A DNA stretch of 33,765 nucleotides from Chromatiales bacterium. Its GTDB lineage: Bacteria > Pseudomonadota > Gammaproteobacteria > Steroidobacterales > Woeseiaceae. The stretch is from assembly GCA_024679535.1 (NCBI GenBank), contig JAIBDF010000023.1, positions 1 through 33,765 of the forward strand, in the 5' to 3' direction. Both the position numbers and the translations under genes were made by a program. The notes below the pieces were generated by a model. The model was not told the origin of the DNA and searched no databases. It worked only from the letters and a program-made list of their open reading frames with translations. Positions 8,256 through 16,521 of this stretch are shown piece after piece; position 1 is the stretch's first letter, and every line of letters starts with the position of its first letter.

Positions 8256-9137
8256 GTGTTTGCTCAGGAATGACTCTATCGCTACTGCCAGCTCGGTCGG
8301 CGTCTCGAAATGCAGCATGTGCCCTGCTCCGGCAATCTCGACGCTTTCCGCGTCCGGCCAAACGTTGCCCTGATGCTGCCCCGCGCTGCGTGCAAATTGG
8401 CTGGCGCCACCTGACACCAGCAGAATATCGGCTGTGATTGCACGCCAGCAGGCCTCAGCTTCAGCCCGCCGGTACAGAACCGGGTTAGGCAGCTTGTGGC
8501 GCGCATCGGCACGTAACGTGAATTGACCGTCCGCCTGCGCGGTACCCCATTCCCCGGCAACGAAATCCGCTTGTGCTGCGCTCATCTGCGGGTTGCGTGC
8601 CAAAATTTTTGCCGCGAGCGCTCGTCTGTCCGCGTACTTCGTAAATGTCGGCAAGTCCTGTGACTGCTCGAGCCACTGTCGGTAACGCTGTGGCGCGGCA
8701 TCCGGCTCTGAATCGTTAAGCCCAAAGCCTTCTACATTGACAAATGCTCTCACGCGTTCCGGCATGGTGCCTGCATAAAGACCCCCGATATTCGCCCCCA
8801 TGCTGTGGCCGACAAGACGTGCCGGCTCATCGGGTGAATAGACGTCGAGCAAGGCGTGCAGGTCTGCCAGGTAGTCAGGAAACCAGTAGGACGAACACTC
8901 GACAACAGATCGCCCGAAGCCGCGCCAGTCCGGCGCAACAACATGCCAGTCGTCTTGCAACTCATCGACAACGAATTGAAATGTCGTCCCCGAATCCCCC
9001 CAGCCGTGCAGGTAAAAGAAGGTCGGCGCATTCGGGTCGCCCCATTGGGTCACGTTGTAACGGACCCGCCGAATGTCGAACGAGCGGCGTTTGCCCTGAT
9101 GGATACGTTCGTAGATAGAATTGTCTGCCATGGTCAT
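8250..9137 (-). CDS. Alpha/beta hydrolase fold protein
   Basis: A 295-residue single-domain alpha/beta hydrolase. The oxyanion-hole HGWGDS segment is near residue 44, the nucleophile elbow GHSMGAN gives Ser112, and the C-terminal catalytic histidine is in GAGHMLHFE (His273). A likely catalytic aspartate lies in the strand-6 to strand-7 region but cannot be fixed by eye. No signal peptide or membrane span is present, so it is cytoplasmic. The substrate is unknown; the family includes esterases, lipases, epoxide hydrolases and haloalkane dehalogenases, and nothing here singles one out. ATG 9137 is taken as the start; ATG 9131 (MADNSIYE) is equally possible. Its 3' end overlaps the degenerate LexA-like box of the helicase gene downstream. 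Confidence 0.9.
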   Translation of the reverse strand: MTMADNSIYERIHQGKRRSFDIRRVRYNVTQWGDPNAPTFFYLHGWGDSGTTFQFVVDELQDDWHVVAPDWRGFGRSVVECSSYWFPDYLADLHALLDVYSPDEPARLVGHSMGANIGGLYAGTMPERVRAFVNVEGFGLNDSEPDAAPQRYRQWLEQSQDLPTFTKYADRRALAAKILARNPQMSAAQADFVAGEWGTAQADGQFTLRADARHKLPNPVLYRRAEAEACWRAITADILLVSGGASQFARSAGQHQGNVWPDAESVEIAGAGHMLHFETPTELAVAIESFLSKHL

Positions 9138-9253
9138 GAATTCTGCCCAAGCCGGAGCCAGGATGCATGCGCACTGCGCTTTTGCACCTCAGGTCGTGTA
9201 TAAAAGTGATGAATCCCAACCATGACGTTGCTGCAGATCCAAAGAATCACTGA

Positions 9254-11611
9254 ATGACTTTCGAAATCGCACTGGTACTCGGCATCCTGGCAATTTCGCT
9301 TGTCCTTTTTATCAGCGAAGTCATTCGCATGGATGTTGTAGCGCTACTCGTGCTCGGCGCACTTGCGGTCACAGGGCTCGTCGACTCCAATCAGGCCTTT
9401 GCCGGCTTTAGCAACAGCGCGGTTATTACTGTCTGGGCGATGTTCATCCTTAGCGAGGGCCTCACCCGAACTGGCATCGCCGACATCATCGGCCGACAGG
9501 TCATGCGGCTCGCCGGCCGCCGCGAAGTCGCGATGATCACAGTCATCATGATTACGGGCGCGGTGTTGTCGGCATTCATGAATAACATCGGTGTCGCGGC
9601 CCTCATGTTGCCGGTTGTCGTCGAGGTCGCGCGGCGCACCCGTATTGCTCCGTCCCGGCTCCTCATGCCGCTGGCTTACTCGACTTTGCTCGGCGGCCTG
9701 ATGACATTGATCGGTACGCCTCCGAACCTTCTCATCAGTGAGTCGATGGTCCTGAATGGCTACGAACCATTCGAACTGTTCGATTTCACACCGCTCGGCG
9801 GCATTGTCATGGTAATCGGTGTCGCATTCGTCGCCTTGTTCGGACGCTTTATGCTGCCGAAAACGCGCGTGGCGCGAGACAAGCACGTCAGTCAGCGCAG
9901 CCTGCGCTCGCGCTACAAGCTGCAGGAACGCACGTTCATGTTACGCGTTCCGACCGACTCGGTATTGGTTGGCAAGACGCTCGCCGAAAGTCGCATCGGG
10001 GCATCGACAGGCCTCATCATTCTCTCGTTGTTTCGCAACGGACGCAGCGAGACCCTGCCCGGTCGACAGATCGTCCTGCGGGCTGGCGACGGCTTGCTCG
10101 TGCAGGGTCGTGTTGACCAGTTTCGCGAACTGCGCCGTTGGTCCGATCTCGTCATCGAGCGCGAAGCACCTGTCCTCAAGTCGATGGTGGCATCCAAGGT
10201 GATGTACGCCACCGTCACGATTAGCGACAGTTCCCCGGTGGTTTCGGAACTGGTGCGGCATGCTGCGTTTCGTACACGCTTCGATGTCGCGGTTGTTGGC
10301 ATCATGCGCCGCGGTGCCTATCGCCTGACGAATCTCACCTATGTGCCCATTAAGGCGGGCGACCAGGTGCTCGTTCAGGGCGAAGTCGACGCTATCGCAC
10401 AGCTCGAAAAGTTCTCGGACTTTTCTGCGGTGGAGATCCGCACAGAAGAAGAGCTTGCTGAGTACCATCCCAGCGAACGCATGTTCGTGGTACGCCTCCC
10501 TAAACACAGTGATCTCGCAGAAGAGACGCTGGCCAAGAGCCGGCTTGCCGACGTGTTCGACTTCAGGGTGCTGGCCATATTCCGGGACGGCGAGCTAAGG
10601 GTCATGCCGCGCGGCGATGAAGTTCTGCTGGGCGGCGACCTGTTGCTTATCGAAGGCCAGCACAGCGATCTCGACGTACTTCGCGGCTTGCAGGAACTCG
10701 AAATCGATACCAAGGTCCCTGCTAACGTCACGCCATTTGAGTCAGAGCGCCTGACCCTTATGGATGCTACGCTCGACCCGCGCTCGTCGCTTGCGGGCCG
10801 CACCGTCGGTGAACTCAATTTTCGCGAACGCTACGGCATCGAACTTGCTGGCATCTGGCGGGAGGGCGAAACCGTGGGCACGGAGCTCGCTGACGAGCGC
10901 CTGCAGATTGGTGATGCGCTGCTGTTGCTGGGTCCGCGAGATCGCCTGCAATTATTGTCAACCGACTCCGACTTTCTGATCCTGACTCCGCTGGGCCAGA
11001 AACCACCGGACACACGCAGAGCGCCGCTGGCTGCCGCCATCATGATGGGTGTGGTGCTGACCGTCATGGCCGGCTATGCACCCATTTCGATTGCCGCTGT
11101 CATTGGCGGCACGATTATGGTGCTGACCGGCTGCCTCAACATGGAACAGGCCTACCGCGCAATTGACTGGCGAGCCATATTCCTGATAGCGGGCATGTTG
11201 CCACTGGGCACCGCGATGCAGGAAACCGGTGCAGCGGAGTATCTCGCCAGTCAGGTTATGGACCTGCTTGGCGACGCCGGGCCGTGGCCGGTGATAATGG
11301 GCCTCTATATTCTCACCGCGATGGCGACGATGATCATTCCGACCGCGGCACTGGTGGTTCTCATGTCGCCAATCGTTCTGTCAGCCATGGGTGATCTGAA
11401 CGTCGCTCCGGAGACGGCGATGATGGCCGTCGCGATGGCGGCCTCGGCTAGCTTTACGAGCCCGATTTCTCATCCTGCGAACATTCTGGTTATGGGCCCG
11501 GGTGGCTATCGATTTATCGACTACCTCAAGGTCGGCGTGCCACTGACTATCGTGGTGTTCATCACCGTCATGGTGCTACTGCCGATTTTGTGGCCCCTGG
11601 TACCGGTCTAG
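9254..11611 (+). CDS. SLC13/DASS-type permease with four RCK_C (TrkA_C)-like modules
   Basis: A 785-residue inner-membrane transporter of the ion-transporter superfamily that includes SLC13 (CitT/DASS) and ArsB-like proteins. The N-terminal half of the membrane domain (about residues 1-205) carries FAGFSNSAVITVWAMFILS, FMNNIGVAALMLPVV and LIGTPPNLLIS, typical motifs of this family. The second half (about 595-785) includes MIIPTAALVVLMSPIV and SFTSPISHPANILVMGPG. Between them, about residues 218-575, are four successive RCK_C-like units, opening near ERTFMLRVPTDS, MYATVTISDSS, RMFVVRLPKHS and LTLMDATLDPR, each ending in a GD.LL(V/I)QG-like strand. Family members move dicarboxylates, sulfate or other anions with sodium; the substrate is not predictable here. 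It lies 9 bp upstream of a ferredoxin-reductase-like gene, so the two are probably cotranscribed. Confidence 0.9.
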   Translation: MTFEIALVLGILAISLVLFISEVIRMDVVALLVLGALAVTGLVDSNQAFAGFSNSAVITVWAMFILSEGLTRTGIADIIGRQVMRLAGRREVAMITVIMITGAVLSAFMNNIGVAALMLPVVVEVARRTRIAPSRLLMPLAYSTLLGGLMTLIGTPPNLLISESMVLNGYEPFELFDFTPLGGIVMVIGVAFVALFGRFMLPKTRVARDKHVSQRSLRSRYKLQERTFMLRVPTDSVLVGKTLAESRIGASTGLIILSLFRNGRSETLPGRQIVLRAGDGLLVQGRVDQFRELRRWSDLVIEREAPVLKSMVASKVMYATVTISDSSPVVSELVRHAAFRTRFDVAVVGIMRRGAYRLTNLTYVPIKAGDQVLVQGEVDAIAQLEKFSDFSAVEIRTEEELAEYHPSERMFVVRLPKHSDLAEETLAKSRLADVFDFRVLAIFRDGELRVMPRGDEVLLGGDLLLIEGQHSDLDVLRGLQELEIDTKVPANVTPFESERLTLMDATLDPRSSLAGRTVGELNFRERYGIELAGIWREGETVGTELADERLQIGDALLLLGPRDRLQLLSTDSDFLILTPLGQKPPDTRRAPLAAAIMMGVVLTVMAGYAPISIAAVIGGTIMVLTGCLNMEQAYRAIDWRAIFLIAGMLPLGTAMQETGAAEYLASQVMDLLGDAGPWPVIMGLYILTAMATMIIPTAALVVLMSPIVLSAMGDLNVAPETAMMAVAMAASASFTSPISHPANILVMGPGGYRFIDYLKVGVPLTIVVFITVMVLLPILWPLVPV

Positions 11612-11620
11612 GAGACCGAC

Positions 11621-12838
11621 GTGAACGAGAAGATTGTAATTGCCGGAGGCGGCCACGCCGCCGGCCAGGTTGTCGCAAGCCTTCGCCAGAACAAATTTGC
11701 GGGCGAGATCGTGCTTGTTGGTGACGAACCCCATCTGCCGTATCAGCGACCGCCACTCTCGAAAAAGTTCCTGGCCGGCGAGTTGCCAGCCGAACGCTTG
11801 TACGTCAAGCCCGCCAGTTTTTACGACGACGCCGGGGTCGAGCTACATCTAGAAACCAGCATCGTGGCTCTCGACCGCAAAGCGAAATGCCTCACCCTCG
11901 ATAACGGCGGGACCATTGGGTACAACCGACTGGTACTCGCGCTTGGGTCACGAGCACGTAAGCTCCATATCGACGGTTCGGAATTAGCAGGTGTGCACTA
12001 CCTGCGCAATATCGCGGATGTAGACGGAATTCGAAAGAAGATGGAGTCGGGTCGGCGTATGGTTATCGTGGGCGCCGGTTATATCGGACTTGAAGTAGCC
12101 GCAGTCGCACAACAGGCCGGACTGGATGTCACCGTTATTGAACTGGCAGACCGTGTCATGAGCCGCGTCGTGTCGGCAGAAATTTCTGATTTCTATCAGA
12201 TCGAACACACCAACCACGGCGTCAAGTTTCGCCTGTCTACCGGTGTAACGGCACTGAATGGCAAAAAGCGGGTTAAGTCGGTAACGACCTCTGAGGGTGA
12301 GGAGGTACCCGCAGACATCGTTGTCATTGGTATAGGGATCCTGCCGAACACCGAGCTCGCTACCGATGCAGGGCTGGAAGTCGACAATGGGATTGTTGTC
12401 GATGACCATTGCCAGACATCGGACCCGGATATTTATGCCGTGGGCGACTGTACGGTGCACCCCAACGCAATCTACGGACGACAACTACGGCTCGAATCCG
12501 TGCATAACGCGCTGGAACAAGCGAAGACAGCTGCCGCCAACCTGTGTGGCAAGGACACCGTGTATGCGCAGGTACCCTGGTTTTGGTCGGATCAGTACGA
12601 TCTTAAATTACAGATAGCCGGCCTGTCTGAGGGTTACGACGATGTCGTCATACGCGGCGAGCCAGTCGAACGATCATTTTCGTGCCTCTATCTTCGGGAG
12701 GGACGACTGCTCGCGGTCGACGCCATTAACGCGCCGCGCGACTTTGTGCAATCGAAACAACTAATCGCCAATCGGGTAGAAATCGCGACCGACAGGCTGG
12801 CTGATTCAGCAGTTGCGCTAAAGGATCTGATGAGCTGA
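11621..12838 (+). CDS. FAD-dependent ferredoxin/rubredoxin reductase family protein
   Basis: A 405-residue flavoprotein resembling NAD(P)H-dependent reductases of oxygenase electron-transfer chains (CamA/ThcD/BphA4-like). The N-terminal FAD motif is VIAGGGHAAGQVVASL, followed by LPYQRPPLSKKFL, which is characteristic of this group. The NAD(P) site is VIVGAGYIGLEVA near residue 147. The second FAD motif is IYAVGDCTVHPN, and the C-terminal domain includes WFWSDQYDLKLQIAGL, another family hallmark. It would pass electrons from NAD(P)H to a [2Fe-2S] ferredoxin or a rubredoxin, but no ferredoxin, P450 or dioxygenase gene is adjacent, so the partner is unknown. The GTG start at 11621 follows the permease stop by 9 bp with GGAG upstream. 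Confidence 0.92.
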   Translation: MNEKIVIAGGGHAAGQVVASLRQNKFAGEIVLVGDEPHLPYQRPPLSKKFLAGELPAERLYVKPASFYDDAGVELHLETSIVALDRKAKCLTLDNGGTIGYNRLVLALGSRARKLHIDGSELAGVHYLRNIADVDGIRKKMESGRRMVIVGAGYIGLEVAAVAQQAGLDVTVIELADRVMSRVVSAEISDFYQIEHTNHGVKFRLSTGVTALNGKKRVKSVTTSEGEEVPADIVVIGIGILPNTELATDAGLEVDNGIVVDDHCQTSDPDIYAVGDCTVHPNAIYGRQLRLESVHNALEQAKTAAANLCGKDTVYAQVPWFWSDQYDLKLQIAGLSEGYDDVVIRGEPVERSFSCLYLREGRLLAVDAINAPRDFVQSKQLIANRVEIATDRLADSAVALKDLMS

Positions 12839-12855
12839 AGCCGGGACCCGGGTAC

Positions 12856-13551
12856 TTAGTCTTCAATCCCGTCCAACGTTTCTGGCAGCTCAACAAGAAT
12901 ACGGCCCTCAGACGACACAAGGCCTGTATCGGCCGAGAAAGCGCGTACGCTGATCGATTCAATACCCTCCATCCTCAGTCCTTTGACCCGTCCCGAGCCG
13001 CCGGTTACGGCGGCCGTGCCGAGCGCGCCAGGACCCGCTGTCAAGTCACCAAGCCAGCTTCCGCGCCAGCTGTTTGCCGAACTACGCCATGCCGGGAACG
13101 CGACCTCGCGGACAAATGGAAAGTAATTTTCTGTTTGCTCGATGAACAGGCTGCCATGCTTTGGCAAATAGATATACCAGACGCTGTCTACAATCGCTCT
13201 ACCTGTTAACAGCCTGGTGCTTTCGGAATCCGATGCGAACTTTACGCCGATTCCTGCGACCCGATTGCGCGCGTCACGCATGACGGTCGCCATGGCGGTC
13301 GTCGAACGAATAGGTGGTTCCCAGAGTTGTAGTATTTTCTCAGGATATGGATCATGCAGCGACTCACCATCGTTGGTATAGGCAATGCTTTCTGCCGGCA
13401 CATTGGCGAAACGAAGGGTGATCACTTCCGCATTGCTCACAGACAGTGGCGACAGTCCACGGTCGGCGATAAACGGATTGTAGAGGAGGCCCGCAACGAA
13501 CAGTATGCCGCCGACCGTCAATCCCAGTAAGAAAGAGACCGCATACTTCAT
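12856..13551 (-). CDS. Membrane-anchored protein of unknown function, paralogue of the gene at 13548
   Basis: No family recognised. The 231-residue product begins MKYAVSFLLGLTVGGILFVAGLL, a single N-terminal membrane anchor or uncleaved signal, and the rest looks exported. The central part (VMRDARNRVAGIGVKFAS, then VWYIYLPKHGSLFIEQ) matches, in order and spacing, the central part of the preceding gene (KIRNARDAVVGVAVRTAA, then DWVLHLPARGSLFANM); both also end in a strand of type GRI.(V/L). The pair therefore arose by tandem duplication and diverged strongly. Its ATG overlaps the stop of the upstream gene (ATGA at 13548-13551), which points to translational coupling and possibly a two-subunit complex. 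It converges on the flavoprotein gene with only 17 bp between stops. Confidence 0.75.
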   Translation of the reverse strand: MKYAVSFLLGLTVGGILFVAGLLYNPFIADRGLSPLSVSNAEVITLRFANVPAESIAYTNDGESLHDPYPEKILQLWEPPIRSTTAMATVMRDARNRVAGIGVKFASDSESTRLLTGRAIVDSVWYIYLPKHGSLFIEQTENYFPFVREVAFPAWRSSANSWRGSWLGDLTAGPGALGTAAVTGGSGRVKGLRMEGIESISVRAFSADTGLVSSEGRILVELPETLDGIED

Positions 13552-14186
13552 TCGACTGTCTCCGCTGTTGCCAGTGAGTCCAGCTGGCCGACGTAGGTTG
13601 CTGACAGTTCGATGCGACCCGCTGGCGCACCTTCCTCGCTGGAGTCGTTCGAAATCCAGCGCTCCGTCATGAACCCACTCAATGCTCGGAACTCGCGCGA
13701 GCCCGAAGCAATCTCACCGATGCGGAAACCACCTTGGAGTGGTGCGACATCCATGTTAGCGAATAACGACCCACGGGCCGGCAAATGCAGAACCCAGTCG
13801 ATCACGTTGCTCTCTTGTGATGTCGCCGCCGTGCGCACGGCTACACCAACCACTGCGTCCCGTGCATTACGAATCTTGAAGAGCTCGGCGCGAACATCGG
13901 CAAGGACCTCGTCCGCCGGCCACTTCAGCCCCGGAGGTACTACTCCGGCCTGGCCGGCATCGCCAAGCATGATTCGATCGATCGGTATGTTGATGTGGAA
14001 CGTCTCGGAGTTACCGCCGTTCGGCGCGACCTTGACGATTGACGCCTCACGAACCTGGTCAACGGCCGGGATCGCATACAGCGCACCTGCAGCGGCAGCC
14101 AGTCCAAGCACTATCCCAAGGAAAAAAGTCTTCAGCAAAACAGTTTCACCGCGAATCAATTCGCCTGCCAGATCAGGCACATGCAC
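13548..14186 (-). CDS. Membrane-anchored protein of unknown function, first of a coupled paralogous pair
   Basis: No family recognised. The 212-residue reading frame has one hydrophobic segment, LLKTFFLGIVLGLAAAAGAL, near residues 17-36, then an apparently extracytoplasmic domain. A TTG or similar start just before LLKTFF, near 14133-14139, would give a more ordinary signal-anchor N-terminus than ATG 14186, so the start is uncertain. The body shares the motif pair NARDAVVGVAVRTAA and LPARGSLFANM with the downstream gene, including the LP..GSLF core. The stop overlaps the next start by 4 bp. It lies 114 bp downstream of gshA on the same strand. No catalytic or metal-binding pattern was recognised. 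Confidence 0.72.
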   Translation of the reverse strand: MHVPDLAGELIRGETVLLKTFFLGIVLGLAAAAGALYAIPAVDQVREASIVKVAPNGGNSETFHINIPIDRIMLGDAGQAGVVPPGLKWPADEVLADVRAELFKIRNARDAVVGVAVRTAATSQESNVIDWVLHLPARGSLFANMDVAPLQGGFRIGEIASGSREFRALSGFMTERWISNDSSEEGAPAGRIELSATYVGQLDSLATAETVE

Positions 14187-14300
14187 AAAGTTTAGTTAAA
14201 TTGGCGGCGGCGGCCTACCTGATAGACTTTTTTTGTGACGGAACGCACATGAATGGGGCTGGCAAACGCGAACCCGGTCTGATCTGCCGTGAGTTCCGCC

Positions 14301-15920
14301 CTAGCAGGCCGTGAAATACTTCTGCAGGTATTCGTCCAGTGTGATCTCGTCGGCCGCCTCGATCGCGGCTTGACGCCCCACGGAATCAGCGGCCTCGTCA
14401 GTCAGATTCTTTTCCTGAACGGCGCGCAACGGCGCAATGGACGCAAAGTAGTCCCGATGGCACTTCGCCATGCCGTGAGCAAACTCAAAGTAGCTGGTGC
14501 CGCCTTGTTCCAGTTCCGCGACAATACGCGCCGAGAGCGTGCTATCGGGGTTTTCGACCATCGCCCGGAGAATACCGACGGAGGCTCTGTAGCTCCCGTC
14601 GCTCCCGTTCCGATCAATCATCTCCGCGACCGTCATGACATTCTCCAGGATCTCCCTTGCCCAGGATTGCAAAGTGACGGCTTTGCCGCGGCGTTGCAGG
14701 CGAAAATCAGGATCGCGCCCTCGTTTGGCGGTGCCGGAGTGGTTATGCCGAATTTCCTCCAGTTCGTCACCGTTCAGTTTCGGGCTGTCTTCAAGCAGGC
14801 AATAGATCAGGAACGCCTCCATAAAGCGCATCGTGTTCTGATTAATGCCCGACGGGTCGAACATGTTGATGTCCAGCGAACGGATCTCGACGTATTCGAT
14901 GCCGTCACGCCGCAAGGCGGCGGTAGGCTGCTCGCCCGACCGGGCGACGCGTTTCGGGCGAACTGACGAGTAGTATTCATTTTCGATTTGCAGCAGGTTG
15001 GTGTTCAGCTGCTCGTAGCGATCGCCGACTTTTACGCCGATTGCCTCATAAGATGGCTCGGGCGTGCGGATTGCCCTGCTCAGGTCGCGTACATATTCAT
15101 CCAGACTGTTCAGTGAGATATTGATACGCGACTGGTTCTGGTTGCTATAGCCCAGATCACTCATGCGCAACGAAGTCGCAAATTGTTCAAACCACGTGTC
15201 GGCGTTGAGCGAAGGTAGTTTTGCCGCTGCACCAGCGAAGGACTTACAAACTGCCGGCGAGGCGCCGAAGAGATACAGTACGATCCAGCCCAGACGGCGG
15301 AAATTTCGGATCATGCCGAGATAGTGGTCGGACCGAAACGTCACGTCGTCCCGGGCGTCATTGAGAACGGCGCGATAGGCAGGCCAGAATGCCCTGGGCA
15401 AAGAGTAATTGAAGTGCACTCCCGCAATAACCTGCATTTGCCGTCCGTATCGATGCCCGAGACCACGCCGGTATATGGTCTTCATGCGTCCCACATTGGA
15501 ATCACCGTAACGGGCCAGCGGTATTTCGCGATCACCCGGAATTCGGCAGGGCATGCTGGCCGTCCATAACAGCTCGTCCCCGAGATGCGCGTACGTAAAC
15601 TGGTGGATATCACAAATACAACGCAGTGCTTCCCAGGTCGTTGGAAAGGCAGGCGTGACGAACTCCAGCAGCGCCTCCGAGAAGTCGGTGGTGATGTAGC
15701 GATTGGTCAGGGCTGAGCCAAGACCTGCCGGATGTGGACTCTGCGAGAGAAACCCGTCCGGGGTAATGCGCAGCGATTCCTTCTCGACGCCCTTCAACCC
15801 ACCATTGAGCACATCGCCGCCAGCAGCAGCAAGAGCCTCCAGGCGCTGTTCAAACCCCTGCTTCAAATCATTTCCTTTGGATTTGCTCACACATTCCGAG
15901 CTGACATGCAGTTTTACCAT
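14301..15920 (-). CDS. gshA: Glutamate-cysteine ligase, E. coli type (GshA)
   Basis: A cytoplasmic enzyme making gamma-glutamylcysteine from glutamate, cysteine and ATP, the rate-limiting step of glutathione synthesis. The 539-residue length is close to the usual 515-530. Family marks are GVEKESLRITPDG near residue 45, the ATP/substrate region TTDFSEALLEFVTPAF, then MPCRIPGDREIPLARYG, GVHFNYSLP, GASPAVCKSF, the long DLGYSNQ segment and YVEIRSLDIN. These define the gammaproteobacterial GshA type rather than the plant-like or fused GshAB types. The start at ATG 15920 (MVKLHVSSE) gives roughly 25 residues before the conserved region. It diverges from the bactofilin gene across about 73 bp that must hold both promoters. 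The glutathione synthetase gene gshB is not in the window. Confidence 0.95.
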   Translation of the reverse strand: MVKLHVSSECVSKSKGNDLKQGFEQRLEALAAAGGDVLNGGLKGVEKESLRITPDGFLSQSPHPAGLGSALTNRYITTDFSEALLEFVTPAFPTTWEALRCICDIHQFTYAHLGDELLWTASMPCRIPGDREIPLARYGDSNVGRMKTIYRRGLGHRYGRQMQVIAGVHFNYSLPRAFWPAYRAVLNDARDDVTFRSDHYLGMIRNFRRLGWIVLYLFGASPAVCKSFAGAAAKLPSLNADTWFEQFATSLRMSDLGYSNQNQSRINISLNSLDEYVRDLSRAIRTPEPSYEAIGVKVGDRYEQLNTNLLQIENEYYSSVRPKRVARSGEQPTAALRRDGIEYVEIRSLDINMFDPSGINQNTMRFMEAFLIYCLLEDSPKLNGDELEEIRHNHSGTAKRGRDPDFRLQRRGKAVTLQSWAREILENVMTVAEMIDRNGSDGSYRASVGILRAMVENPDSTLSARIVAELEQGGTSYFEFAHGMAKCHRDYFASIAPLRAVQEKNLTDEAADSVGRQAAIEAADEITLDEYLQKYFTAC

Positions 15921-15993
15921 ATTAACAGGGCGTGCCTCAGCGGGTACTATGCGTTCCTGCTATTCCTTTAACCCAACCCGGAGCCGACACGGC

Positions 15994-16398
15994 ATGAATG
16001 AATCGAAGCGCAGGCGCTTTCGCGACCGCAACTCAGGTGCACCGACACTGATCAATGAGGGCTGCAAGATCACTGGTGTAATGACCGGTCGCGGCGACTT
16101 CCAGATCAGTGGCGAAATCGACGGCGATTGCGATATTGACGGCAACATCATCCTCGCACGCAACGGCTTCTGGGGCGGCACCATCAAGGCCGACAATGTC
16201 GTGATTTCAGGGCATGTAGAAGGCGACATTATTGCCTCCGGCAAAGTAGAGATAGCGGAGTCCGCAAAAATCACGGGTACCGTGACTGGCGAGGCCATTG
16301 CTGTTGCGGAGGGCGCCGTGGTTGAAGGCGTTATGAGAACCACCGTGCAGCCTGAGCCCGTGGGCTTTGTGGAAAAACGCAACAAGAACGACGCCTGA
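15994..16398 (+). CDS. Bactofilin family polymer-forming protein
   Basis: A 134-residue cytoskeletal protein of the bactofilin (DUF583) family. The core from about residue 22 to 115 is a beta-helix built from short repeats with periodic small and hydrophobic residues, for example GVMTGRGDFQISGEIDGD, NVVISGHVEGDIIASGKV and AKITGTVTGEAIAVAEGA, flanked by short charged tails as usual. Bactofilins polymerise without nucleotides and position cell-wall or polarity factors at the membrane. ATG 15994 is preferred: it follows a CGGAG ribosome-binding site and starts MNESKRRRFRDRNS, while the open frame upstream to 15703 lies over gshA. The basic N-terminus may aid membrane contact. The signalling gene downstream is on the same strand, but a shared function is not evident. 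Confidence 0.92.
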   Translation: MNESKRRRFRDRNSGAPTLINEGCKITGVMTGRGDFQISGEIDGDCDIDGNIILARNGFWGGTIKADNVVISGHVEGDIIASGKVEIAESAKITGTVTGEAIAVAEGAVVEGVMRTTVQPEPVGFVEKRNKNDA

Positions 16399-16521
16399 CG
16401 GCAGTTTGCGTTAAAGAGGGCAGTTCAGCCTTTTTTATTATCCAGTGTGGAAACAATGCTTTTCCGGCCCGATCGGAGTGCTACACTCGGGGGTGTAATT
16501 TGGCCGAATAATAACTATGAC

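Noticed and set aside
12841-12852. CCGGGACCCGG palindrome between two convergent genes
   Set aside because: The loop would be one base and there is no T-run, so it is not a credible terminator.
15703-15993. N-terminal extension of the bactofilin open frame
   Set aside because: It overlaps gshA on the other strand, and the internal ATG at 15994 has a ribosome-binding site and the right family length.
16403-16440. Possible terminator after the bactofilin gene (AGGGC...GCCTT followed by T residues)
   Set aside because: The stem is five pairs including a G-T wobble; plausible but not strong enough to annotate.
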